DNA of 64,000 bases from Acanthopleura granulata (Eukaryota; Mollusca; Polyplacophora; Chitonida; Chitonidae). The notes beneath the pieces were generated by a model. The model had not been told where the DNA came from, did no database searches, and worked only from the letters and a program-made list of their open reading frames with translations. Every line of letters begins with the position of its first letter. The first letter of the stretch is position 1. Location of the stretch: assembly GCA_016165875.1 (NCBI GenBank), contig JABBOT010000016.1, positions 4,401,916 to 4,465,915 on the forward strand, given 5' to 3'. A program made the position numbers and the translations under genes. Below are positions 21,887 to 38,014 of the stretch, piece after piece.

Positions 21887-22971
21887 AATTACTTGGGTTT
21901 ATAAGTGTGTGTTACACTGTCGGTCAAAAAGTGATACAATGTCGGTTGTTTACCATAATTAAACATTAGAAACAAAATACCTTTATCTGCAGCTTTATTG
22001 GGCGCCACAAGTTCAGGTGGGACCTAAATGAAAAGAGTTATGCAAAGATGTAAGTTCTCTGCGCAATCTATACTTAGGGGCAAATCTACTCCTACGTCGA
22101 GACTTTGACCTCTAATGTATAGTGTCGCCATTTTGCTACGTGATATGCCTCGTTTCCGTATAGGACTATCGGGAACGAGGCAGGCATGGCGTAGACATAA
22201 GAAGTCGTGAAATATCACACTATTCACGTATTCTCTTGTCATAGCAATAATCGTGCCGACCCTGATATACACTGAATGATGTTTCCACTTGCTTTTCTCT
22301 GAGATCTATGTTTGTCATTGACAGAAAACGTTTGGTGTACAATAACTAGGGCATTTTCGAGAGAAGCCTATATAGGGGCAGCCATCTTGAATAATAATGA
22401 CATTACCTGAGAAATTATTTGTCCAAATGACAAAATTTAACCAGCTCAAAATTAATACTGCTTGTGTGATTTGACCTTTGTTTCCCATTCGTAATGAAAG
22501 TATTTCATTTACATTTGAAAAAGGGACCGAGTGCGCGTTTTGGGGGGAAGATGGCCATTCAGTACACACAAGTGTAGATTCGGCAATTCTCGACTTAAAC
22601 CCGAAGATAGGCGAAGTGGGTCACGATTGTTCTCTGCAGCCAGTGCAAACACTCATCTTCATTTTATGATGCACAAGTCATTTGTGGTTTACTTATGAAC
22701 TATCAAATATTTTCGTGGGTTACCTCTGTTGTCGACTTATTCTCAATTAAAATTAGATTCCATATGACAGTCTATCAGGTTTGTCTACAGCTTGATATTT
22801 CTGCGTTAAGAATACGTTTTTAATAACAGCTTTATATGGAGCTTATATGTAAAAAGGTACGTCATGCTTTGAATTTTCTACAAGGAAAATTCTACAACAG
22901 GTACTTTTAAGGATGACTAGGGCAACGCGTTTATATTCTAAAGAGGATGCATGCTCCATCAGGCCTCAAAG

Positions 22972-23228
22972 AATTTATTTATTTATTTATTTATGTGATT
23001 GGTATTTTACGCCGCACTTAAGAATATTTCACTTATACTACGGCCGCCAGCATTATGGTGGGAGGGAGAAACCCACAACCATCCGCAGGTTGCTGGCAGA
23101 CCTTTCCACCTACGGGCTGGAGAGGAAGCCAGCATGAGCTGGTCTTGAACTCACAACCACAGCATTGGTGGGAGGCTTCGAGTTATTGTGCTGCGATACC
23201 GCGCTAACCGACTGAGTCACGGAGGCCC
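22972..23228 (-). repeat. Family-A SINE, full length, reverse (left-edge copy 1)
   Basis: Complete reversed element: AT tail (atttatttatttatttatgt), 'ttttacgccgcactta', the core 'agaatatttcacttatacta', and a tRNA-like end with 'gctaaccgactgagtcacgg'. A second same-orientation copy follows 120 bp later. Confidence 0.85.
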
Positions 23229-23344
23229 CTGAAGTCACATTAAAGACAGCATGGCGTTACAATAGAAAGTGATACATTGTAACACTGTAGACGTTGCACT
23301 ACAATCCTGATATGCCAACTTCCCAAGGAAAAATGTGTGTTTGT

Positions 23345-23570
23345 TTCAGCACCAGAAGTATATTTCACTTATACTACCTCAACCAGCATTATTGGGGAAT
23401 GAGAAACCCACAAGCATTCGCATTTTTCTGGCAGACCTTTCCACCTGCAGGCCGGAGAGGAAGCCAGCATGAGCTGGATTTGAACTCACAGCGACCGCAT
23501 TGGTAAGAGGCGCCTAGGTCAGTACTCCTCGCACACACGCTAATCCTCTCGGTCACAGAGGACCTCGGTG
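23345..23570 (-). repeat. Family-A SINE, 3'-truncated, reverse (left-edge copy 2)
   Basis: Starts at 'agaagtatatttcacttata' and ends at 'ctctcggtcacagaggacc'. It lacks the AT tail of the first copy. In units 2 and 3 the two copies are fused into one. Confidence 0.8.
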
Positions 23571-23699
23571 TCAAAGAACTTGATTGATTCTGTTCTTACC
23601 ACGTAACATAGAACACACACATTTGGTGTAAAGCAGATATTTTTCATCCAGAACGACTTGCCGCTGGAAAGTTCATCGTTTGTTCGGATCTATCTCCTA

Positions 23700-23815
23700 C
23701 CATGCTGAACCTACGCATGGATGTGGGTTTCCCCTGGGCTCTGCCCAGTGTCCTACCAGATATACTCAAATATCCTTGAGTAAAATACCAATCAAATAAA
23801 TAAATCCAACCATGC
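23700..23815 (+). repeat. Family-A SINE 3' fragment
   Basis: 'gtgggtttcccctgggctct', 'caaatatccttgagtaaaat' and 'accaatcaaataaataaat' form a plus-strand tail fragment. It is present at the equivalent place in the other units (about 46400 and 58845). Confidence 0.7.
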
Positions 23816-24338
23816 TCTTAGATTATTGTTGTATTTGACGGTTTTTATCGACTTATTTGAGGAAGTTTAGTTTCGAACAACCATTTGACCACAGAGTTGA
23901 GCTTTGTTGTAGCAGGACAGTGCAGTGGGGTATAGTGTTATGTCAGCACCATGTATATAGTGAACACACAGTTCTCTGTACCTTTTTTCCATCTCCGTTT
24001 GTGGTCAGTCTTTGACAACAGTCTTCTAACAATGATCTCCATCAATGTAAATAACAGGGTAAGCAATCCATTAATTCCATATACCTTAAATGTTTGCCTC
24101 GTAAGGCTTAGAAAATCGCAGGTTAATCACTCAGTTAGGATTAAGGGGTAAATATGAGGGGCACAAGCTGTATTGTCTGCAGAAAAAAAACAATCTGATT
24201 AACTTAGTACTCTATAACCAACAATACTGTTTAACATAATCCCCAGGTTGAGTTTATGTATTAATCTCGAATGTAAGAGATAATCCCGTAAACACATAAA
24301 CGAGAACAAGACAAATTACGGGCCTGCCCAGTCCTGTC

Positions 24339-24401
24339 CACGTGCGTAGCAACCCTACATCAGCCTCGATCTGATCACACGGTTGGACACAGAATATAAA
24401 A
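24339..24401 (+). promoter_or_regulatory. Alpha-tubulin copy 1 core promoter
   Basis: An E-box CACGTG (24339-24344), a gtagcaac half-site like an RFX X-box (24346-24353), and a TATA box TATAAAA (24395-24401) 97 bp before the ATG. This copy lacks the 6-bp gggcgc-type insertion between E-box and half-site, and 12 bp of 5' UTR, both present in the other copies. Factor identities are inferred from motif only. Confidence 0.75.
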
Positions 24402-24491
24402 CCACGGTCTTCTCGATACCAGTCACCACACCTTGACTCCTGTCCCTCAGGCAGACCTCAAGTACCCACCGGAAAGTTCGTGTGAACCAAC

Positions 24492-26767
<2,276 letters not shown>

Positions 26768-26812
26768 AACATTGGAACATTAGCCAATATGCATGAAGAA
26801 CTGTATGAAAGC

Positions 26813-26818
26813 AATAAA
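26813..26818 (+). terminator. Poly(A) signal AATAAA, tubulin copy 1
   Basis: AATAAA lies 45 bp after the tubulin stop codon, in a short conserved 3' UTR (gaaagcaataaaaactacc). Confidence 0.8.
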
Positions 26819-26829
26819 AACTACCACTC

Positions 26830-27208
26830 CAAAATGAATATGAATGTATTTTTTTACCCACGTGTGCAAGAAAACCTTTCACTTATATGTGTGTGGTATG
26901 ACATTATAAAATCATACCTATTTTTACGCCGTACGAGGTCCGACAGGTCAGTAGGTTGAGAAATCCAAATAGAGCCAGCTCTTCCGGTAACCGACGACCT
27001 TTCTATTACGGGAGGGTGGTCAAACTGAACAGGGCTAAACTCAGACGCATCTAGAAGTCTTTGATGGTTAGATTAAGTTTACTGAATTGCTGGTTCTGTC
27101 TACTGTGCCCATATTTGAGTCATTTCCATTGAGTTTCAAATTTCATATATTTATTTTTCTAAAAGTAGTTTTGTTTAATTGTCTCCTGTTTAATTTTGTT
27201 GTTGGCTT
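26830..27208. other. Spacer between convergent tubulin and zinc-finger genes, copy 1
   Basis: No gene seen. It contains conserved blocks 'ccacgtgtgcaagaaaacct' and 'ggtccgacaggtcagtaggt', then an AT-rich stretch. It is followed by a SINE inserted in the same place in all four units. Confidence 0.6.
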
Positions 27209-27218
27209 TATTTCAGAG

Positions 27219-27483
27219 CCGGGGACCTCCGCGGCTCAGTCGGTTAACGCGCTGTCGCAGCACAATGACCCGACGCCTCCCATCGATGCGGTCGCTGTGA
27301 GTTCAAGTCCAGCTCATGCTGGCTTCCTCTCCGGCCGTACGTGGGAAGGTCTGCCAGCGGATAGTCGTGGGTTTCCCGCGGACTCTGCCCGGTTCCCTCC
27401 CACCATAATGCTGGTATCGATCGTATAAGTGAAATATTCTTGAGTACGGCGAAAAAGAGGAACCAAATATATAAATAAATAAA
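27219..27483 (+). mobile_element. tRNA-derived SINE (family A), unit 1 copy
   Basis: Full-length SINE with the direct repeat tatttcagag at both ends (27209-27218, 27484-27493). It has a tRNA-like head with a box-A-like 'ggctcagtcggttaacgcg' and a box-B-like 'gtgagttcaagtcc', a central body, the core 'agtgaaatattcttgagtac', and an (aaat)n tail. The same insertion with the same target duplication is in every unit, so it predates the amplification. It is not a functional tRNA gene. It resembles V-SINE-type elements described in molluscs (from memory). Confidence 0.9.
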
Positions 27484-27493
27484 TATTTCAGAG

Positions 27494-27842
27494 CGTAGAA
27501 GCCAGTTGCTCTTTTCTTCTAAAGCAATACATGTAATTCACACGTGGTCTAATGTAGCAATAATAACATAACAATGTATCTGTGCCAAGTAGTGAATTTT
27601 TATTCCTTATAACCCCGCAATGAAATTGTTAAAGTGAACATATTAAGTCCCTCATTATATACACATAAAAGCAACAGTAAAACATCGGTATCAAAGAAAA
27701 GTATTTTTAAAAAGTTGGGCGGTGTTGTAAACGTGCAGAATTCAACTCTGGGAAGAGAGCATTATTTGATACTCCACTCCGAGTAACCATGTTGTAGTAA
27801 ATTACAACAAACAGCTTCTGTAATTCAGTTTTCAATAATACA
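27494..27842. other. 3' flank of zinc-finger copy 1
   Basis: AT-rich and conserved between units; no gene. 'tttttattcc' at about 27598 would give a second minus-strand AATAAA for the zinc-finger transcript. Confidence 0.5.
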
Positions 27843-28892
27843 TTTATTATCTATGTGCTTTTCGCACATGAGCAGCCAGGTGGCTTTTTACTGCAAAGGA
27901 CTTTCCACAGTTTGTGCACTCGTGCGACTTCACTCCAGTGTGTGTACTCAGATGACGCTCTAGTCCGATTTTGTTGGGAAATTTCTTGGTGCAGATGCCA
28001 CAAGTGTACGGAAGGGCGTGCGTGGCAAAATGTGCCGTCAGTCTGGCTTTGGCCCCGAATTTTTTTCCGCACTCGGAGCACTCGTAGTTTTTCTCTCCGT
28101 GCCGACTTGAAAAGTGCAACTCAAGTCCGGACTTGGCAGAAAACGTCATCTGGCAGATGTCACACTCAAAGGACTTGACGTCAGAATGCGTGACGACATG
28201 TCGCATCATATTGGCCTTTCTAGAGAACCGTTTCTGGCAAACGTCGCACTGGAAGGGCTGTTTGCCAGTGTGGGTGATGCCGTGAAGACGTAACACCTTT
28301 TGCGACACAAACCCCTGCCCACATACGCCACAGGAAAACGGTTTGACGTCAGCGTGAACATGTGAATGTGTCTTTAGGGCAGATTTGGAAGTAAACTGTT
28401 TCCCACAAACGTCACACTTCGCAACCCATTTGTTACTGTTAACACAAGAATGGCTTTGCAGATTATGCTTGAAAGCAAATGTTTTACAGGATACGTCACA
28501 AACATGCCGGATGGCATTACACCGGCCCGACTTGCGATATGATTGGAGATCTGTCGTTGATACATTGTGCGAATTGTCGGGATTTTTGCATGTGTGTGTT
28601 GCCAGCCCATTTTGAGAAGTAATCACCTTATCACTGCCATGCCTAGTTTTCGAGCTCTTCGCTGTTCCGGATGTGAGGCAACCTTGAGGAATATTGTCCA
28701 ATTGACTTGATGACAAAAAACCTTGAAATCGTGCAGCATCGGAAAGTGAGATTTCATTAGCACATCTTGAGGTTTCCTCTAATGGCGCATTCTTCAGTAA
28801 CTGTCCCTTAATAAAAAGGAAGTTCTTTATTATGTTGCAATATCGTGAACCTTGTCTTTGTTAAATAATTGTAACTTACTGTTTTTTCTTAT

Positions 28893-28954
<62 letters not shown>

Positions 28955-30095
28955 TCGGTGTATTTCATCCAATTAAAATAAACAGTTGTGAACATTGCTC
29001 TAGTCGAGTGTCAATGGAAAGTTCGTGTGGAATTATACTGCTGACCATGCATTACAAGTTCTCCTCCACCAACAATTCTATTGTTGGCTGGAACATCTCG
29101 ACTCATTTAATAATTTACAGTATTAATGAAACATAATTTTTCAGTAGTCTATATTTAATTGATGCTTTGTTTTAACATTTAACACTGTTAAATATGAACC
29201 TTACGTTGGCAAATGATGCAGACTGTGAACTGGATGAGAAGAGAACTTAAAATTTTAAAAAAGCAGAAAAATGTGAAAGAAAACAATATTGTTCTGTGGT
29301 TTCTGTACTGTTAGCTTAAACACTTACAGTTATTATTTAACATTACCGTGTCGTTAATCCTTTAAAACTCACCTTGTGTTTATAACATCACGTGTCTTCT
29401 TTGCTTCTATGTTGACATGACGGTTGGCTTTGTGGAAGTGAAGAATCTTCTGATTTCCTCTTGGCTGTGGACAAGTTGAGAGGAGTATCCTCTGACTGGG
29501 TTACCTTCGTTGGAGAAACGGTAATTTGCATGTGGCGTGATTCTTCAAAAGTCTCTGGCGCTTTTGTCTTAATTGTAAACTGTACGACACTTAATAAGAA
29601 TGTTCCGTCCGCTTCTGTGATGTCGTGCCTCTCTGTCTCAATAACATCTTGAATAACTAGAGGCCATTGTTCAAAGCCACTTACCACTTGGGTGACTTCG
29701 TCTCCCGGCTCTGTTTTCACAGTTATATTTGGCCTAGCCCTAAAATCATGACCCTTCTCGATTTGCTCATGTTGTCCTGAACTCTCGTGGGAACTAGGCT
29801 TGTAGAGGTTTTGGGCCACCAGTGCTCCACAACTCGCCATGGAGCTATCTCCCAGAGGTTTCACATCGACTGGGTTACACAGTCGACTTGTGCAGCTGTC
29901 ATCCATAGATCCAAATGGCGACATCATTGTGGCGTCATCTTCACTCATGTGACTACGGAATCTGTTCCCATGAAAACCAAACTCCTCGTCCAACGCCCAG
30001 GCAGCGGGTTTCTTTTTAATGGAATTTCTTTCCATCTTAACGCAGTGGCCTGTACTGCTGTATTCAGGTGTAAGCAATTTGAAAGCAGACGGCAC
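27843..30095 (-). pseudogene. C2H2 zinc-finger gene, copy 1, inactivated
   Basis: Same layout as the intact copies: exon 1 30095-29373, intron, exon 2 28800-27847, with both exons the same length as in copies 2 and 3. Two lesions: the start codon ATG is GTG (30095-30093), and codon 236 is TGA (29390-29388) where the others have TCA (Ser), just before the donor. Translation could not reach the fingers in exon 2. The exon 2 frame itself is open, with seven good C2H2 fingers and one degenerate. The SUMO-type IKKE near residue 27 is IKKK here. A downstream ATG (VKMERNS) could start a short product, but it still meets the TGA. It may be transcribed. Confidence 0.85.
28897..28954. repeat. (TA)n microsatellite in the zinc-finger intron, copy 1
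   Basis: About 58 bp of alternating TA with one 'acat' break. The equivalents in units 2 and 3 (about 39056-39087 and 51531-51561) are shorter. Confidence 0.9.
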
Positions 30096-33000
30096 TTTCG
30101 ATCACATGATTACCCCAACTACGCGCACCATCGGTCCAGCACTACACTATGTATATGGACGGGTCGGCGGTTATAGAATATGCTTCTGATATTGGCAATC
30201 AAGAACGTCTGTTAGCAGAAGACGACGGTGTATCACGCATAGGCCCGAGTATCCATTGTAATAGTATACATGATGGTGAGAGGGTTTAAAGATTTGATCT
30301 TGTTCAAACCCTATAATAGTAGGCGTATGCATGTTCTCCTTGTCCTGCTATAAGTAGTTTGGACATGGGTGTCCACCAAGCTGAACGTGGTGATGTAGGC
30401 CCCCAGGTGTTTTATCGGATCAATGCAATGGCATGGAACAAAAGACAGATTATAGGATTGTGGTTGAAGCCGGGCTTGGGAGTGATGGGGAGAAGGAGTG
30501 AAAAATGGCATGGTGAGGTAAAATCTACTCAGTCTTGAGCAGGGGACGTACGCGTGGAATACAGCTCTCGGCTGGCACCAGTATATTGGACCGCGACCAT
30601 TCTGGATGGAAGTGATGACCTTGGCATGTCAAAGCCATACTGACATTACTTATTTAGTATACATAAATGTATGACAATTTTTTTCCATTTGTTCACTTCA
30701 AATGAAAAGGTGTATAGAGGGAAGGAGTCGAGGTCGAGTGATTAAACGTTTATTAATTTGATTATGGTTTAGGAATTCCGATAAAATCGTCCACGATTCA
30801 GTATATTTTGCGTGTTCAGAATCTTAAACTTGCTGTTGTTGAAATGGTGCAGAGTTTTAGGGTCACTTCCCCTGCGGATATCGTGTCGCGTAAATAGCTG
30901 TATGTTTCAAAGTTTATAACAATATAGCTGTGATTGATTTTGAGGGGTTCATTAGTTCCGACCGGACGTCTATATTGAGTGTACATTTGTGTGCGCTGCT
31001 CTTTCAAAATAAAGATTGTTCAAAACAGGTTTTGCCGCTTACTGTTTTTATTTTTCAAGTGTAATATCTTTGTTAATACATATGTATCAAAACAAGTGAG
31101 AAGAACTCAGGATTACTGAGCTGGAACTGCCAGAACATTCATGCCTCTGGCTGCTCAGTCCACCGGCTGTGATCAACTGGTGGAGATCCTTTGAGTTGAG
31201 ATGATTTTAGGAACTTGGGATTTTTGAGTTAGAACAGCCAGAACATTCTCGCCTCTAGTTGTTCAAATCACCAGCTGTGATCAACTGGTCATGGTCATGT
31301 GAGGTCAGTTGATGCATGTAGGTAAAAAATCCATTTTACCTTTATGGTTGAAGTCATCCGTAGGTATAATGGGAAGGAAGTAACAGGCCTAAGCCAGACA
31401 AGCAAACAGAAGTTGATTACACATGTAGTTTGGTAAAGTTGTACACCATGGTGATCTTCCAGAAATGCAGTGTGAATATGTGTACGTCACGTGGTAAAGT
31501 TAATCATCTGTAACTTTTCTGTTATGAGTTCTGTAATGCATAAAACTGACCATAAAAATTCCCCCAAATCACAAGCATTCTGATGTTAAGTTGTACAAAA
31601 AGATAACCCTTAACTTTGGACTTTTTTTATGAGAATATACCACTTTAATTATTCTTTCTGTGATCTTGGCTGAAGGACAATGTATTTTCTGGATTATGAA
31701 ATTTCTAATGAATTGAAGAAATAAGAAGACATTTGAGAATAAAAATGCCAATGAGATACGATCTTAGTTTCCTAACCAGAAGCATAATCAAATGTGAACA
31801 GAATCTTAGTAATTAAAATTAAAGTGAAAGGCAGCGGATGTTCAGATCCCCAGTAAGCAGCACAATACTCCACATTTCAGGCGAAGATAAATCACCAAGG
31901 AATATATATAATTTCAAGTAGGTTTTGACACTTAAGAGATAATTTTTTAGCCTTTTTAATAAAGAGTACCTCAGTTATGAGCCGTCTTTTACTTTAAAAA
32001 GTTTAAAATTGAGGAAAATGCCTGATACATGTATATTTCAATAGTGCATTCCAGAAATGTTAAATGTGAAATAAAACAAATGGTTAGAGTTTTCTTTGCA
32101 TATAGAGCTAAATATCATGCATACAACTGAAATACTATGTTGATCTAATTTTAAAGAATTATGTCTAGCATCAAAGAAAACCCAAATCATGCTGGATCAG
32201 TGGATAGGTAAATGAATAATTTCTGAGGTTTTCTTATTTCCAAAGAAAATTAATTTTTTGAAATACACAAAAATGACAATCATCAAGATGTTAAGCTGTA
32301 GTAAGAGTTACAACTCCTAACTTTGGACTTTGTTTATGAGTGTATACTACTTTAATTTATGATTCTGAATGAAAACTGATTTTCTGTATTAAGAAATTCA
32401 AAAAAAAAGGGAAATGTGTGCTGTGAAAAATATTTTTAACTGCGAGTAAAACACATGGATGTAAGAGAAATGGGAATTTCAGGAATGTAGGCCTATCAGT
32501 TTTATTCAATCAAGCAATTCTCCCCATTCCTAATAATATAAGAAAAAGCAAGATATTTGAGAAGAAAAATGTCACTGAGATATGCTCTTAATTTCCTAAC
32601 CAGAAGCACAATCAAAAGTCAACACAATCTTGGCATTTCAATAAAGCACAGATTAGAACCTGCGAGAAAACTGATTTGTTTTACAATAAATTGGCTCCTG
32701 CCGCAGATTCTTCAGATGAAAAAATCTCCCACTGATGTACATGTTTGTTGTGAATCTCTGTCATCAAACTAGTAAGTGGGCTCGGAGTGTGTCATGGCTG
32801 ACTGGTTTCAGTTTGTAGGGCACAGGAGGTGGGCGTTCAATGCCAACCCTGAACATATGGACCTTGGTGACAATATTAATGTGGTCAGCATATAAATATC
32901 ATTATTAGTATGAAATAGACGTATAATAATGACCCCTACCATAAAGAGCGTATTTGTTGTAGAAGTTAACATGCAAGCAGCAGGGTGTCGATGTGAGGTC

Positions 33001-34514
33001 CGTGTTCGTTTTGTGGTTTATTAATAAGTCGTGTAACGCCCCAGGTTTTTGTTGTAGTCCGCATTTGTGACGTCACGGGTTGTGCAGACAGCAGATCCAT
33101 GCAGATGTCCACGCACTATTTAATTGGATAAACCTGTCGTTACAGGTATGTTGACTATGATTTGATCAGTTAAACATGTAGACGAAATGTTGCTTTCAAT
33201 GCTGTTGAAGGATCACCGTACGATTAATAGAGTATTTTGACGCTGTTTGGATTTATCGTAAGAGTAGCTACGACCGGCTATGTCGTAACGAGGTCATATG
33301 AGTTCATGTAGTACACGATACGTGGTTTTATGTACGGATATAATGTCATAGCTGAGCAGTTGAATGTCTTTAATTTCTGTTAAACTCCATTAAGCCGAGG
33401 TGCAGTGAACTATAGTTTTGTTGAAATTGTAGATGTTTAGTTGCAAACAAGAGTAATGTAACTCATGAATTAAAATATCACTGTACTTGTTGTAATCCGC
33501 AGTTGTGACGTCACGGGTTGTGCAGACAACTGATGCATGGAGATGTCCACGCACCGTTTATCTGATTAAACCTATAATTAAAAGTTTACAAAGTGTTGTT
33601 GTTATTCCATATCAAGACCCAGAAGAGGGTTAATAAACACAGTCTAATACTGATTGAAGACGACTCGTCTTACACCAAAATTGTGTGTATATCTGTACAT
33701 ATCACCCATGGAATTCAACTTAGGCACACGTAATGTCCCAAAAATTAGACGAAATACGGTGTTTTCAAAAAAAATGGCGAACATATTCGGAGGGTGCCGT
33801 GGAGACTTGCTGTTATATGCATTCTGATTGAGTGGAAGTAGGAAATTTAATACGTTCTGAATGTTTTAGCCTACAACACTGTTTTACGAAAATGACAAAG
33901 GATAAGAAAGTATTTAATCGGTGTTGGAACAAAGATACAGTCATGCACAAAACATGAGATATCTGACAAATGTCATGAAGGTAATTCACTTCGTTCGCAT
34001 CTAGGCTCAGCATATTTCATATTATGTATTTGGCAAACCCTCCAGTAATTTGAACTAGCACTCCAATTCGGAGGCAATTACTTGGGTTTATGTTATAGTG
34101 TTATGTCAGCACCATGTATATAGTGAACACAGAGTTCTCTGTACATGTAAACCTTGAATTGTGTCCGTCGCCGTTTGCGGTCAATTTTTTGACAACAGTC
34201 TTCTAACAATGGTCTCCGTCAATATGGATAACAGGGCAACTGATCGATTAATTCCATATACCCTAAATGTTTGCCCGGTAAGGCTTAGAAAATCGCAGGT
34301 TAATCACTCAGTTAGGATTAAGGGGTAAAGGGGAGGGGCACAAGCTGTATTGTCAGAAGAAAACAGCAATCTGATTAACACAGTACTCTATAACCAACAA
34401 TACTGTTTAACATAATACCCAGGCTGAGTTTATGTATTAATCTCGAACGTGAGAGATAATCCCGTAAACATATAAACGATAACAAGACACATTACGGGCC
34501 TGCCCAGTCCGGTC
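30096..34514. other. Divergent intergenic DNA between zinc-finger copy 1 and tubulin copy 2
   Basis: No protein gene supported. It contains a roughly 105-bp direct repeat (about 31115-31190 and 31220-31295, sharing gccagaacattc and ctgtgatcaactgg), one and a part copies of an older 0.7-kb repeat, and two CRE-containing blocks (33068 and 33506). It probably holds promoter elements for both neighbours. Confidence 0.6.
33045..33575. promoter_or_regulatory. Duplicated CRE-containing block, unit 1
   Basis: TGACGTCA palindromes at 33068-33075 and 33506-33513, each inside an 80-bp block (gacgtcacgggttgtgcaga, then gatgtccacgcac). The blocks are 438 bp apart. TGACGTCA is the CREB/ATF site. The regulatory role is inferred. 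Confidence 0.55.
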
Positions 34515-34583
34515 CACGTGCGGGCGCGTAGCAACCCTACATCAGCCTCGATCTGATCACACGGTTGGACACAGAGTATAAAA
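34515..34583 (+). promoter_or_regulatory. Alpha-tubulin copy 2 core promoter
   Basis: CACGTG at 34515, gtagcaac half-site, TATAAAA at 34577-34583, 109 bp before the ATG. It carries the extra GC-rich hexamer that is absent from copy 1. Confidence 0.75.
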
Positions 34584-34685
34584 CCACGGTCTTGTCCATA
34601 CCAGTCACCACAACTTGACTCCTGACCCTCAGGCAGACCTCAAGTACCCATCGGAAAGTTCGTGTGAACCAACCTTAACACCAAC

Positions 34686-36941
<2,256 letters not shown>

Positions 36942-36986
36942 AACTTTGGAGCATTAGCCAGTATGCATGAAGAACTGTATGAAAGC

Positions 36987-36992
36987 AATAAA
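36987..36992 (+). terminator. Poly(A) signal AATAAA, tubulin copy 2
   Basis: AATAAA 45 bp after the stop codon, in the same context as copy 1. Confidence 0.8.
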
Positions 36993-37392
36993 AACTACCA
37001 CTCCAAAATGAATATGAATGTATTTTTTTACCCACGTGTGCAAGAAAACCTTTCACTTATATGTGTGTGGTATGACATTATAAAATCATACCTATTTTTA
37101 CGCCGTACGAGGTCCGACAGGTCAGTAGGTTGAGAAATCCAAATAGAGCCAGCTCTTCCGGTAACCGACGACCTTTCTATTACGGGAGGGTGGTCAAACT
37201 GAACAGGGCTAAACTCAGACACACCTAGCAGTCTTTGATGGTTAGATTAAGTTTACTGAATTGCTGGTTCTGTCTACTGTGCCCATATTTGAGTCATTTC
37301 CATTGAGTTTCAAATTTCATATATTTATTTTTCTAAAAGTAGTTTTGTTTAATTGTCACCTGTTTAATTTTGTTGTTGGCTTTATTTCAGAG

Positions 37393-37653
37393 CCGGGGGC
37401 CTCCGCGGCTCAGTCGGTTAGCTCGCTGTCGCAGCACAATGACCCGACGCCTGCCATCCATGCGGTCGCTGTGAGTTCAAGTCCAGCTCATGCTGGCTTC
37501 CTCTCCGGCCGTACGTGGGAAGGTCTGCCAGCGGATAGTCGTGGGTTTCCCCCGGGCTCTGCCCGGTTCCCTCTCACCATAATGCTGGTGGCGATCGTTT
37601 AAGTGAAATATTCTTGAGTACGGCGTAAAACAGGAACCAAATATATAAATAAA
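37393..37653 (+). mobile_element. tRNA-derived SINE (family A), unit 2 copy
   Basis: Same insertion as in unit 1, with tatttcagag at 37383-37392 and 37654-37663. It has its own substitutions in the box A region (gttagctcg). Confidence 0.9.
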
Positions 37654-38014
37654 TATTTCAGAGCGTAGCAGGCAGTTGCTCTTTTCTTCTAAAGCAATAC
37701 ATGTAATTCACATATGGCCTAATGTTGCAATAATAACATAACAATGTATCTGTGCCAAGTAGTGAATTTTTATTCCTTATAACCCCGCAATGAAATTGTT
37801 AAAGTGAACATAAAGTCCCTCATTATATATACATAAAAGCAACAGTAAGTCATCGGTATCAAAGAAAAGTATTTTTAAAAAGTTGGGCGGCGTTGTAAAC
37901 GTCCAGAATTCAACTCTGGGAAGAGAGCATTATCTGACACTCCACTCCGAGTAACCATGTTGTAGTAAATTACAACAAACAGCCTCTGTAATTAAGTTTT
38001 CAATAATACATTTA

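Larger units (their letters stand above)
21887..23940. repeat. Truncated end of a tandem unit (left edge of the array)
   Basis: Collinear with 45055-46615 and 57497-59065, the ends of units 2 and 3, but about 0.5 kb longer. It has an extra 150 bp at about 22332-22482 and two SINEs where the others have one. Similarity starts abruptly at 21887. This is the left boundary of the array. Confidence 0.85.

Noticed and set aside
27225..27315. tRNA gene
   Set aside because: Box A- and B-like motifs are present, but no cloverleaf with paired acceptor stems is evident. It is the head of a SINE with target duplications.
27219..27428. Open frame of up to 113 codons running into the SINE, in each unit
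   Set aside because: It lies mainly in the tRNA-derived SINE and its AT-rich flank and is conserved only because the units are duplicates.
31000..31012. AATAAA in unit intergenic DNA suggesting another plus-strand gene
   Set aside because: No exon or frame leads to it. A noncoding transcript cannot be excluded, but nothing supports one.
32557..32772. Conserved 71-codon frame present in three units
   Set aside because: It sits in an AT-rich internal repeat, has no domain or splice context, and its conservation follows from unit duplication.
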